A stretch of 64,000 nt of DNA, taken from assembly GCF_003259695.1 (NCBI RefSeq), contig NZ_PZJH01000001.1:248001-312000 (forward strand), in the 5' to 3' direction. A model generated the notes under the pieces. The model did no database searches. It was not told the DNA's origin and was given only the letters and a program-made list of their open reading frames with translations. This document shows, in pieces, positions 29,441 through 38,995 of the stretch (the stretch's first letter is position 1; each line of letters begins with the position of its first letter). This DNA comes from Macrococcus epidermidis. GTDB taxonomy: Bacteria > Bacillota > Bacilli > Staphylococcales > Staphylococcaceae. Position numbers and translations under genes: made by a program.

Positions 29441-30844
29441 TTATTTCTTTAAGAATGATTTGATGTTCGTAGCATTTTGGATATTATGTTGAACACCTGC
29501 AAATTTCTCTTTACCTGGGCCATATGCGTAAACATGGATTTCTTCACCAGTATGAACTAATGATCCCCATCCAGCATTTGCACGAACGTCTACAACTTTA
29601 TTGATTGCTTTTAATGTTGCTGTTTCGTCTTTTGCTGTGGCAGCATTGACGATTGCTTGACGCTCTTCAGCAGATAAATCTTCAAATTTGATGTTATCAG
29701 AGATTAATTTTTCAATATTAGCCCCGTCTTCAATTAATTTAGCTGTTAAACCTTCAGCAGTCATCTTCATATTGTTAACTACTTTTGGATGGAATTCATA
29801 TTTATCACCTGTACCTACTGATAAACCACCAGTAGCGTGGTCAGCTAAAGCAATTACTAATGTATTACAATCTTTTTTAGCATAATTTACAGCTGATTGG
29901 TATGCTTTATCGAAAGCAGCAATTTCACTCATCATACCAGTTAAGTCATTAGCATGACCTGACCAATCAGGTTGAGACCCTTCTACCATTAAGAAGAAAC
30001 CTTTTTTGTTTTTAGATAACTTGCTGATTGCAGTATCTGTCATTTCTTTTAAAGAAGGCTCTTCAGCTGGACGATCGATGTCTTTACTCATCGCAGATGG
30101 AGCGAATAAACCAATTAAACGACTTGATTTAGATGCTTTTTCTTTTAACATTGCATCACGTGTTGTAACGTATTTAAATTTAGAACGTTTTTCTAAAGTT
30201 TTTACTAAGTCTAAAGTCACTTTACCGTTTTCATCTTTTTGTTTGAAGAAATCAACACCCCCACCAAGCATGACATCAACGATTGGGCGTTTGTATTTTC
30301 CTACTTTTACAGTACGAGACATTTGCTTAGCAATATCCATTTCATTTTTACGAGATTCATTATGCGCAGCAAATACTGCAGGTGTTGCGTGTGTTAACTC
30401 ACTTGTTGCAACTAAACCAGTTGAACGACCTGCTTTTTTATAAGCTTCTAATACAGTTTCAACAGGTTTTTTGTTTTTATCAACTGAAATTGCCCCATTG
30501 TAAGTTCTTACACCTGTTGCTAATGCAGAACCAGCAGCACCTGAATCAGTGATGTTTAATTTTTCATCGTCACTGATTGTTAATTGAGAACCTACTAAAT
30601 ATTGATCAAAGAAAATTTTGTCTAAACCAGGTGTTTTTTCATTGTCTTTGTAGTAGCGGTAAGCACCTAATTGTGAAATCCCCATACCATCACCAATCAT
30701 TAAGATTACATTTTTAGGTGTTTTAGAACAAGTTGCTTTCTTTGCTGTCGCTGCGTCAGCAGTTGGTGCATTGAAAGGGATTACTGTTGAAGCTACTGTT
30801 GTTGCGATTAAAGTTGATGCTGCAATTGACTTGAAATTAACCAT
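29441..30844 (-). CDS. Secreted alkaline phosphatase, PhoA family (copy 1)
   Basis: 467 residues with a signal peptide (about 1-32, ending ADA-AT). PhoA active-site features run in order: metal-binding IGDGMG, nucleophile Ser in NITDSGAAGSA, THATP and NESRK (His where E. coli has Asp153), EGSQPDWSGHAND, ADHATGG and HTGEEIH. It hydrolyses phosphomonoesters outside the cell. The loop after the nucleophile is SGAAG, where copy 2 has the more usual SASAA. GGAGG precedes the ATG. PhoP-type TTTACA repeats lie 48-97 nt upstream. It is a paralogue of the gene at 31752-33122, and the two probably arose by duplication. Confidence 0.95.
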   Translation of the reverse strand: MVNFKSIAASTLIATTVASTVIPFNAPTADAATAKKATCSKTPKNVILMIGDGMGISQLGAYRYYKDNEKTPGLDKIFFDQYLVGSQLTISDDEKLNITDSGAAGSALATGVRTYNGAISVDKNKKPVETVLEAYKKAGRSTGLVATSELTHATPAVFAAHNESRKNEMDIAKQMSRTVKVGKYKRPIVDVMLGGGVDFFKQKDENGKVTLDLVKTLEKRSKFKYVTTRDAMLKEKASKSSRLIGLFAPSAMSKDIDRPAEEPSLKEMTDTAISKLSKNKKGFFLMVEGSQPDWSGHANDLTGMMSEIAAFDKAYQSAVNYAKKDCNTLVIALADHATGGLSVGTGDKYEFHPKVVNNMKMTAEGLTAKLIEDGANIEKLISDNIKFEDLSAEERQAIVNAATAKDETATLKAINKVVDVRANAGWGSLVHTGEEIHVYAYGPGKEKFAGVQHNIQNATNIKSFLKK

Positions 30845-30891
30845 GTGGATAAATCCTCCTAATATTTGATAGCTTTAATATATCAGTATAA

Positions 30892-30941
30892 TGTAAAGGA
30901 TTTATTTCTAAGCAGTAAATTTCATATTAATAAATTGTAAA
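30892..30941 (-). promoter_or_regulatory. PhoP box array upstream of alkaline phosphatase copy 1
   Basis: Minus strand, reading toward the gene: TTTACA (30941-30936), TTAATA (30930-30925), TTTACT (30919-30914) and TTTACA (30897-30892). Starts are 11, 11 and 22 nt apart, the spacing of PhoP direct repeats (TT[ACT]A[CT]A). One repeat has a last-base mismatch. Confidence 0.7.
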
Positions 30942-30946
30942 GATTC

Positions 30947-31672
30947 CTATTTGGAACTTTTGAAGTTTTCAAATGATTTAAAAGGAGTATCTTCTATTAC
31001 AAAACTTCCTTCTGTTTCATTATTAACCTGATGAATTGCTGTAAACATTAATAATTCACGTTTACTGTCGTATTGCGTTGCGCCGAATTTTTTTGCATAA
31101 TTCTCATAAGCTATATAATCTTTATCATTTTTATTTAGCGTATCTAAATATTTATAATCTTCTTCGTGCATTTCAAACTTTGGATAAAAATGTGCTGATT
31201 TATCGCTACTAACAATTTCAACATGCTTTGGATCAGCAGTAATAAAGCGACCATCCTGCAGCATATACATTTTTAGATCCTTATATGTTACTTCAGAAAT
31301 AGCCGTAAATTCATGGTTTTCACCTGCAGGTATCGTTGGAATTCCGTGCCCTGTATCTTCTGAATAGATGATTGTGTCATTATCTTTAACTTTGATCACT
31401 TTACTAATGGTTTTTGATTCTACACCTTTAACCGGATATTTTTTTATTTTTCCTGGTCTTAATTTTTCAACGGAACCAAATATTTTTTTAGCTTGCTGCT
31501 CTGTATAAGGTTTAATGTTTTTATTTGCTGAATTACTAGACTTATCTATATTTGATTTTGTATCAGTAGTACTTTCTGTAGACGTTTCTTTTTTAACTTG
31601 AGAGGAATGATCTGCATTACATGCAGTTAACAAAAGTGTAGTAGATAAGAATAATGTAGATAGAGATTTCAT
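30947..31672 (-). CDS. Lipoprotein of unknown function between the phosphatase genes
   Basis: 241 residues. The signal ends at lipobox LTAC (C18), then comes a Ser/Thr/Lys-rich linker (about 20-55). The rest is soluble; residues around 120-155 (EVTYKDLKMYMLQDGRFITADPKHV) recall the small beta repeats of the SH3_8/DUF5776 kind, a weak resemblance. The C-terminal third has no motif I recognise. AAGGAG precedes the ATG. It lies between two PhoP-boxed phosphatase genes; a copy 2 terminator ends 27 nt before its start, so it may be expressed by read-through. A role in phosphate capture or wall association is a guess. Confidence 0.7.
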   Translation of the reverse strand: MKSLSTLFLSTTLLLTACNADHSSQVKKETSTESTTDTKSNIDKSSNSANKNIKPYTEQQAKKIFGSVEKLRPGKIKKYPVKGVESKTISKVIKVKDNDTIIYSEDTGHGIPTIPAGENHEFTAISEVTYKDLKMYMLQDGRFITADPKHVEIVSSDKSAHFYPKFEMHEEDYKYLDTLNKNDKDYIAYENYAKKFGATQYDSKRELLMFTAIHQVNNETEGSFVIEDTPFKSFENFKSSK

Positions 31673-31698
31673 TTTAAAACTCCTTCTGATTTAAGTAT

Positions 31699-31737
31699 AA
31701 AAAAATATATCCAGACACAATTTGTGCCTGGATATTC
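31699..31737 (-). terminator. Terminator of alkaline phosphatase copy 2
   Basis: Minus strand: ATATCCAGGCACAA pairs with TTGTGTCTGGATAT (one wobble), followed by A and seven T. It is close to the next gene's ribosome binding site. Confidence 0.8.
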
Positions 31738-31751
31738 TTTAAATAAGTTGA

Positions 31752-33122
31752 CTATTTGAAGAATTTAAAGATGCGTTTCGCGTTATCTGTATTATCCATG
31801 CTACCGCGCCATTGTTCACTACCTGGTCCATATCCGTAAATGTATACGTCTTCACCAGTGTGTCCGCCAGTTGTCCAACCAGTAAAACTTCTTTTGTTTA
31901 CAGGTTTTTCGATAGCGTCTTCAATCTTCACAGCTTCTTTAGAAGCTACTGCATCTTTAATAGCTTGAATTTCTTCAGCTTCTAATTCGAAACCGATATT
32001 GTCTTTAATGATAGCATCGATGTCAGCGCCATCTTTCATCATTTGAGCACGTAAATATTCAGGTGTATGTTTCATCTTTTTGATTGGATCTACGAAGAAG
32101 TTATATTCTCCACCTTGTCCCATTGATAAACCACCAGTAGAGTGGTCAGCTGTTGCGATAACTAATGTATTACAGTCAGTTTTAGCGTATTTAATTGCTT
32201 CCTGGAATGCAGCATCGAAATCTTGCATTTCACTCATTGCACCAGTGATATCATTTGCATGACCAGCCCAGTCAATTTGAGAACCTTCTACCATTAAGAA
32301 GAATCCTTTTTTGTTAGAACCTAATTTTTTAAGTGCTGTATTTGTCATATCTTTTAATGATGGCATATTTTTATCACGGTCAATCATTTTTGGCATTCCA
32401 CCAGGAGAGAATAAACCGATAACTTTCTTTTGCTTAGAGTTACTTGAAACTTTCTTTAACCATTTTTTGTTTGATACGAATTTGTATCCATCTTTTTGGA
32501 ATTCTTTAATTAAGTTACGATCTTCACGTTCGAAATAATCTCTTCCGCCGCCTAAGATAACATCAACTTTGTGTTGTTTGTTAATCATTTCATCAAAGTA
32601 ATCATCAGCGATTGCAGCCATGTTTTTACGAGACTCATCATGCGCACCAAATGCAGCTGGAGTTGCATGTGTTACTTCACTTGTTGCAACTAAACCAGTT
32701 GATTTACCTTTTGCTTTAGCTTGCTCTAATACTGTTTTAACTTCTTTCTTATTAACGTCTACTGCGATTGCACTATTGTAAGTTTTAACACCTGCACTCA
32801 TTGCTGTTGCAGCAGAAGCAGAATCCGTAATATTTTGATGTTCATCATCTGCAATTGTAGTTTGAGCACCTAATAAATAGTCATCAAATGAAATTCTGTC
32901 TAACTTCTTAGTAGCAGCATTGTCACGCATATATCTATGAGCAGCAACGAAAGATGGACCCATTCCGTCTCCGATCATAAAGATAACGTTTTTAGGTGTT
33001 GAACTTGGCTTACATACTTTTGTTGCAGCCTTTGCAGTGTGTGATGCATCAGTTACTGGCAGAGAAGTTGCTAATAAACCAGCAGTTAAAGTTGTAGCTA
33101 ATACTTTGTTGATTTTCTTCAT
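31752..33122 (-). CDS. phoB: Secreted alkaline phosphatase, PhoA family (copy 2)
   Basis: 456 residues with a signal peptide (about 1-32, ending AKA-AT). It has IGDGMG, nucleophile Ser in NITDSASAATA, THATP with the Bacillus-type His, ESRK, EGSQIDWAGHAND, ADHSTGG and HTGEDVYIYGYGPG, the complete PhoA metal and substrate set. It is clearly homologous to copy 1 over its whole length but well diverged. The frame extends to 33173, yet GGAGG before ATG 33122 and the signal peptide fix the start there. Three perfect TTTACA repeats lie 57-95 nt upstream. The symbol is by analogy with staphylococcal phoB. Confidence 0.94.
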   Translation of the reverse strand: MKKINKVLATTLTAGLLATSLPVTDASHTAKAATKVCKPSSTPKNVIFMIGDGMGPSFVAAHRYMRDNAATKKLDRISFDDYLLGAQTTIADDEHQNITDSASAATAMSAGVKTYNSAIAVDVNKKEVKTVLEQAKAKGKSTGLVATSEVTHATPAAFGAHDESRKNMAAIADDYFDEMINKQHKVDVILGGGRDYFEREDRNLIKEFQKDGYKFVSNKKWLKKVSSNSKQKKVIGLFSPGGMPKMIDRDKNMPSLKDMTNTALKKLGSNKKGFFLMVEGSQIDWAGHANDITGAMSEMQDFDAAFQEAIKYAKTDCNTLVIATADHSTGGLSMGQGGEYNFFVDPIKKMKHTPEYLRAQMMKDGADIDAIIKDNIGFELEAEEIQAIKDAVASKEAVKIEDAIEKPVNKRSFTGWTTGGHTGEDVYIYGYGPGSEQWRGSMDNTDNAKRIFKFFK

Positions 33123-33178
33123 GATAATCCTCCAAAAAGTTAATAGTTTTTTAATGCATTCTAAATTTATCAAAACTT

Positions 33179-33217
33179 TGTAAATAAATGAGTGTGATTG
33201 TGTAAAAGTTTTGTAAA
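33179..33217 (-). promoter_or_regulatory. PhoP box array upstream of alkaline phosphatase copy 2
   Basis: Minus strand: perfect TTTACA at 33217-33212, 33206-33201 and 33184-33179. The starts are 11 and 22 nt apart, the same grid as upstream of copy 1. Confidence 0.72.
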
Positions 33218-33230
33218 TTACTTTTTATAA

Positions 33231-33279
33231 ATAGTAACTATTCCTAATAGGATTAATTACTATTAGGAATAGTTATTAT
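33231..33279. repeat. 20-bp-stem inverted repeat in the phoB-clpP spacer
   Basis: ATAGTAACTATTCCTAATAG (33231-33250) pairs with 33260-33279 with only one wobble, loop of 9 nt. It has no adjacent T run, so it does not look like a terminator. Confidence 0.75.
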
Positions 33280-33295
33280 TTGTGTTAATCTTTTT

Positions 33296-33329
33296 AATCT
33301 ATTTATTATTATAATATAATAAATAGATT
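33296..33329. repeat. 14-bp perfect AT-rich palindrome
   Basis: AATCTATTTATTAT and ATAATAAATAGATT flank a TATAAT loop, giving a perfect 14-bp stem. It lies between the previous hairpin and the clpP terminator. Confidence 0.7.
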
Positions 33330-33339
33330 CGCGTAAAAT

Positions 33340-33376
33340 TGAAAAAGCACTTAGACATACAAATGTCTAAGTGCTT
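33340..33376 (-). terminator. Terminator of clpP
   Basis: Minus strand: GCACTTAGACA pairs with TGTCTAAGTGC around a short loop, followed by a T-rich run. Confidence 0.88.
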
Positions 33377-33421
33377 AGTATAAATAATTTATTCAGTTAA
33401 TAATCTGTACCTATATTCTGA

Positions 33422-34015
33422 TTATTTCTTCTCATCAATAGGATGCATAACTTCATCAATTAATCCATATTCTTTAGCTTCATCAGCAGATAAGAAATTA
33501 TCTCGATCAGTATCTTTTTCAATTTTTTCAACAGGTTGACCTGTACGTTCAGAAAGAATACGATTAAGTTTTTCACGTGTTTTTAAAATATGACGTGCTG
33601 CAATTTCAATTTCAGTTGCTTGACCTTGCGCACCGCCTAAAGGTTGATGAATCATTACTTCTGCATTAGGTAATGCAAAACGTTTCCCTTTTGCACCTGC
33701 TGCTAATAAGAATGAACCCATTGATGCAGCCATACCAATACAAATCGTTTGAACATCTGGTTTAATATGTTGCATCGTATCATAGATTGCCATACCAGCA
33801 GTGACACTTCCACCTGGTGAATTGATGTATAGGTAGATGTCTTTCTCAGCGTCCTGTGCTTGTAAGAATAATAACTGAGAAATAATTGAATTTGCTACAT
33901 TATCATCAATAGCAGATCCTAGCATAATGATTCTATCTTTAAGTAAGCGAGAATAAATGTCATAAGCACGCTCACCTCTGTTAGTTGATTCGATAACTGT
34001 TGGAATTAAATTCAT
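33422..34015 (-). CDS. clpP: ATP-dependent Clp protease proteolytic subunit
   Basis: 197 residues. The catalytic triad is in its standard numbering: S98 (GMAASMGS), H123 (MIHQPLGG) and D172. ClpP forms the double-heptamer chamber that works with ClpX and ClpC in protein quality control. AAGGAGG precedes the ATG. A CtsR operator 47-63 nt upstream indicates heat-shock control. It is the only minus-strand gene between the phosphatase locus and the glycolytic operon. Confidence 0.98.
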   Translation of the reverse strand: MNLIPTVIESTNRGERAYDIYSRLLKDRIIMLGSAIDDNVANSIISQLLFLQAQDAEKDIYLYINSPGGSVTAGMAIYDTMQHIKPDVQTICIGMAASMGSFLLAAGAKGKRFALPNAEVMIHQPLGGAQGQATEIEIAARHILKTREKLNRILSERTGQPVEKIEKDTDRDNFLSADEAKEYGLIDEVMHPIDEKK

Positions 34016-34061
34016 AATTTATTGCCTCCTTGTTTACTGTTAAAAATAATATACACTATAA

Positions 34062-34078
34062 CGTCAAATATAGTCAAA
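34062..34078. promoter_or_regulatory. CtsR operator upstream of clpP
   Basis: CGTCAAA-TAT-AGTCAAA matches the CtsR consensus RGTCAAA-NAN-RGTCAAA except for the first base. On the minus strand it contains two TTTGAC copies, one of which could be the -35 of clpP. Confidence 0.82.
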
Positions 34079-34268
34079 GATTTGAAACTGTATTATAAAA
34101 TTTTTTAATTTACTTGTTATTCATTATAATAGTAGATATTACATATTGATAGTGAAGTGCTATGAAGTTTATTAATATACAAATAATAAATAATAAAAAA
34201 ATGAATATTAAAGAATAAACATTAAATAACAATAAAAGACGCTTATTAAAATATAAAGGTAGGTCATT

Positions 34269-34520
34269 ATGGAACATATTATTTTTTATACACAACCAAA
34301 CTGTAATTTATGTGATGATGCAAAGTTTCAGATTTCATTTGCACAGGAAGATATCGATATTAATGTGACTGAAGTTAATATTCAGCAAGATGATAAGCTT
34401 AATGAATTATATTGTTTAAGTGTACCTGTGTTGATCGATAAAGATACTGGTGCAACAATACAGGAAGGTAATGTCGATTTTGTAACAATTATTGATTATT
34501 TTCAAAGTAAATATAAATAA
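34269..34520 (+). CDS. Glutaredoxin-like protein (DUF836 type)
   Basis: 83 residues. A thioredoxin-like fold with CNLC (about 12-15) and the cis-Pro segment LSVPVLIDKDTG. Small proteins of this kind lie just before cggR in staphylococci. The partner and substrate are unknown. AAAGGTAGG precedes the ATG. The gap to cggR (156 nt) holds a promoter and operators, so this gene is a separate unit. Confidence 0.82.
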   Translation: MEHIIFYTQPNCNLCDDAKFQISFAQEDIDINVTEVNIQQDDKLNELYCLSVPVLIDKDTGATIQEGNVDFVTIIDYFQSKYK

Positions 34521-34537
34521 ATTAAAATAATATAAAA

Positions 34538-34551
34538 TGTAAACGTTTTTA
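34538..34551 (+). promoter_or_regulatory. Candidate cre (CcpA) site upstream of cggR
   Basis: TGTAAACGTTTTTA matches TGWAANCGNTNWCA at all but one fixed position. It lies 14 nt upstream of the -35 of the cggR promoter, where CcpA could activate or repress. Confidence 0.45.
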
Positions 34552-34565
34552 AGTTTTCTAATTAC

Positions 34566-34594
34566 TTGCAAAACTTATTTAGTCTTGTTATTAT
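34566..34594 (+). promoter_or_regulatory. Promoter of the cggR glycolytic operon
   Basis: TTGCAA (34566-34571), 17-nt spacer, TATTAT (34589-34594). Transcription would start near 34601, upstream of the palindromic operator. Confidence 0.6.
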
Positions 34595-34613
34595 TGCATT
34601 GTAACGTTAGTTA

Positions 34614-34644
34614 GTTTTTGACCCGTGCGGGTCGTATTTAGTCC
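34614..34644 (+). promoter_or_regulatory. Candidate CggR operator
   Basis: The palindrome GACCC-GTGC-GGGTC (34620-34633) is followed by GTATTTAGTCC, so CGGGTC-N6-AGTCC resembles the Bacillus CggR half-site CGGGAC-N6-TGTCC. It sits just downstream of the expected transcription start, the position used by CggR in Bacillus. Confidence 0.5.
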
Positions 34645-34676
34645 AACTAATTGTTATCGATTAAAGGAGGAGTCAT

Positions 34677-35720
34677 ATGAATCATTTATTAAAGGTTCAA
34701 CAATTACTGATTCCCGATTTAATTGAAAAGATGTATCGCCGTTATTTAATCTTAGATACGATTCATCTTCATCAGCCGATTGGTCGTAGATCTTTAAGTG
34801 ATATTCTTTTGATTACTGAAAGAGTACTCCGAACTGAGATTGATTTATTGAAAGTACAAGGTTTAGTTAATATTTCATCTAAAGGTATGACAATTACTGA
34901 TGAAGGGATAGACGTACTTGCAGATCTTCAATCTTTAATGGAAGGTTATGCAGCATTAGAAAGTTTATCTCAACAAATCAAACAATATTATGGTTTAGAA
35001 GAAGTGATTGTAGTGAATGGTAATGTAGATACTGATGAAGTTGTTAAGAACAGACTTGGTGAAGCAGCTAGTAATGTTTTGCAAAGATTAGTGATTAACG
35101 GTGATATCGTATCTGTAACTGGTGGTTCAACGATGCTCAGCGTAGCGAATCAGTTAAAACCGCTCAATAAACGCGTTATCTTCACACCTGCCCGAGGTGG
35201 ATTAGGTGAAGACTTGTCTTTTCAAGCGAATGCAATTGTTCAGCAAATGGCTGAACACGGGAAATGTCAATTTGAAGTATTATATGTACCTGACCAGGTA
35301 AGTGAAGAAGCATATAATACACTTGTAAATGAACCATCTGTAAAGCGTGTACTCGATCATATTAAAAATGCAAACATTTTAATTCATGGTATCGGGGATG
35401 CGATGAAGATGGCAAAGCGTAGACATTCATCTAGTAATGATTTCGAAATTTTAAAACAAAAGAATGCTGTCGCAGAAGCATTCGGTTATTACTTTGATGC
35501 AGCTGGTGAAGTCGTCCATAAAGTTAGAACGGTCGGTATTCAACTAGAAGATTTAAATGAATCTATGAAAATTATCGCAGTTGCAGGTGGAAGTACTAAA
35601 CAATATGCGATTGAAGCATATTTAAATGTTGCACCCAAACATACGATTTTAATTATTGATTCAACTGTAGCGCATTGGCTGGTGAAACAAATTAAACAAC
35701 AGACTTTACCAGTTACATAA
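34677..35720 (+). CDS. cggR: Central glycolytic genes regulator CggR (GapR)
   Basis: 347 residues. A helix-turn-helix at about 30-65 (RSLSDILLITERVLRTEIDLLKVQGLV) is followed by a SorC-type sugar-binding domain (about 95-345; VVNGNVDTDEV, VSVTGGSTM, GIGDA). CggR represses its own operon and is released by fructose 1,6-bisphosphate. GGAGG precedes the ATG. It heads cggR-gap-pgk-tpiA-gpmI-eno, and a candidate operator lies in its leader. Confidence 0.95.
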   Translation: MNHLLKVQQLLIPDLIEKMYRRYLILDTIHLHQPIGRRSLSDILLITERVLRTEIDLLKVQGLVNISSKGMTITDEGIDVLADLQSLMEGYAALESLSQQIKQYYGLEEVIVVNGNVDTDEVVKNRLGEAASNVLQRLVINGDIVSVTGGSTMLSVANQLKPLNKRVIFTPARGGLGEDLSFQANAIVQQMAEHGKCQFEVLYVPDQVSEEAYNTLVNEPSVKRVLDHIKNANILIHGIGDAMKMAKRRHSSSNDFEILKQKNAVAEAFGYYFDAAGEVVHKVRTVGIQLEDLNESMKIIAVAGGSTKQYAIEAYLNVAPKHTILIIDSTVAHWLVKQIKQQTLPVT

Positions 35721-35855
35721 TTTAAGTTATATGCGTAATATTTTTGTTTTAATGACTTTTATGGTTATAATTAAATTATGTTGTATAACGTGAAATAATT
35801 AGTGAAAGTATACAAATTGTGTATTTGATTAATGTGTTAAAAGAATTGGATTCAC

Positions 35856-35872
35856 TTAGGGGTATCCCCTAA
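35856..35872 (+). other. Hairpin upstream of gap (possible mRNA processing/stability element)
   Basis: TTAGGGG-TAT-CCCCTAA forms a tight 7-bp stem about 20 nt before the gap ribosome binding site. In Bacillus the cggR-gapA transcript is cut near here and a hairpin stabilises the gapA part; this one could play the same role. Confidence 0.5.
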
Positions 35873-35908
35873 TAAAATATATATGATATATAAAGGAGGC
35901 CATTACTC

Positions 35909-36922
35909 ATGGCAGTAAAAGTAGCAATTAACGGATTTGGTAGAATTGGACGTTTAGCATTCAGAAGATTACAAGAAGTAGAAGGTATTGAAGTAGTAGC
36001 AGTTAACGATTTAACAGACGATAAAATGTTAGCGCATTTATTAAAATATGATACAACGCAAGGTCGTTTCAAAGAAGAAGTAGAAGTAATTGAAGGTGGA
36101 TTCCGTGTAAACGGTCGCGAAATCAAATCATTCGAAAATCCAAACCCTGCTGAATTACCATGGGGCGAACTTGGAATTGATGTTGTTTTAGAATGTACTG
36201 GTTTCTTCACTGATAAAGAAAAAGCACAAGCGCATATTGAAGCAGGTGCTAAAAAAGTATTAATTTCAGCACCGGCAAAAGGTGACTTAAAAACTGTAGT
36301 ATATAACGTTAACCATGACGTATTAGACGGTTCAGAAGAAATCGTTTCAGGTGCTTCATGTACGACTAACTGTTTAGCACCAATGGCTAAAGTATTAAAC
36401 GATGAATTCGGAATTATCGAAGGTTTAATGATGACAGTTCACGCATTCACAGGTGACCAAAACACATTAGATGCACCACATGCTAAAGGTGACTTCCGTC
36501 GTGCACGTGCAGCAGCAAACAACATCGTACCTAACTCAACAGGTGCTGCAAAAGCAATCGGTTTAGTAATTCCAGAATTAAAAGGTAAATTAGACGGATC
36601 AGCACAACGTGTTCCAGTACCAACAGGTTCTGTAACTGAGTTAACTACAATTTTAGAAAAAGAAGTTTCAGTTGAAGAAGTAAACGCTGCAATGAAAGCT
36701 GCTTCTAACGAATCATTCGGTTACACTGAAGATGAAATCGTTTCTTCTGATATTATCGGTATTACTTATGGTTCATTATTCGATGCAACACAAACACGTG
36801 TAATGACTGTTGGTGAACACCAAATGGTTAAAACAGTAGCTTGGTACGATAACGAAATGAGTTATACTGCTCAATTAGTACGTACTTTAGAATTCTTAGC
36901 TGAACAAGCACAATCTAAATAA
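35909..36922 (+). CDS. gap: Glyceraldehyde-3-phosphate dehydrogenase (glycolytic)
   Basis: 337 residues. NAD-binding [13 protein letters not shown] at the N-terminus and the active-site Cys in [12 protein letters not shown], with VHAFTGDQ, are standard. It oxidises glyceraldehyde 3-phosphate to 1,3-bisphosphoglycerate. Codon use is strongly biased toward a small codon set, as in a highly expressed gene. AAAGGAGG precedes the ATG. Position after cggR marks it as the glycolytic and not the gluconeogenic isozyme. Confidence 0.98.
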   Translation: MAVKVAINGFGRIGRLAFRRLQEVEGIEVVAVNDLTDDKMLAHLLKYDTTQGRFKEEVEVIEGGFRVNGREIKSFENPNPAELPWGELGIDVVLECTGFFTDKEKAQAHIEAGAKKVLISAPAKGDLKTVVYNVNHDVLDGSEEIVSGASCTTNCLAPMAKVLNDEFGIIEGLMMTVHAFTGDQNTLDAPHAKGDFRRARAAANNIVPNSTGAAKAIGLVIPELKGKLDGSAQRVPVPTGSVTELTTILEKEVSVEEVNAAMKAASNESFGYTEDEIVSSDIIGITYGSLFDATQTRVMTVGEHQMVKTVAWYDNEMSYTAQLVRTLEFLAEQAQSK

Positions 36923-36938
36923 CATTTTATTCACGCGT

Positions 36939-36979
36939 AAGCGGGGGAAGATTTCGCTTCTCCTGCTTATTTTATTATT
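36939..36979 (+). terminator. Weak intra-operon terminator between gap and pgk
   Basis: AAGCGGGGGAAG pairs with CTTCTCCTGCTT (two wobbles) and is followed by ATTTTATTATTA. It would let gap mRNA exceed that of downstream genes. An extended -10 (TGT-TATAAT, 36990-36998) follows and may add a pgk promoter. Confidence 0.55.
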
Positions 36980-37038
36980 AGGGGTTCATTGTTATAATTA
37001 ACATCGTAAACACTAATATTTTATAGGAGGCCACAAAG

Positions 37039-38994
<1,956 letters not shown>

Positions 38995-38995
<1 letters not shown>

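Noticed and set aside
30006-30443. 145-codon plus-strand frame
   Set aside because: Antisense to alkaline phosphatase copy 1; composition mirrors that gene.
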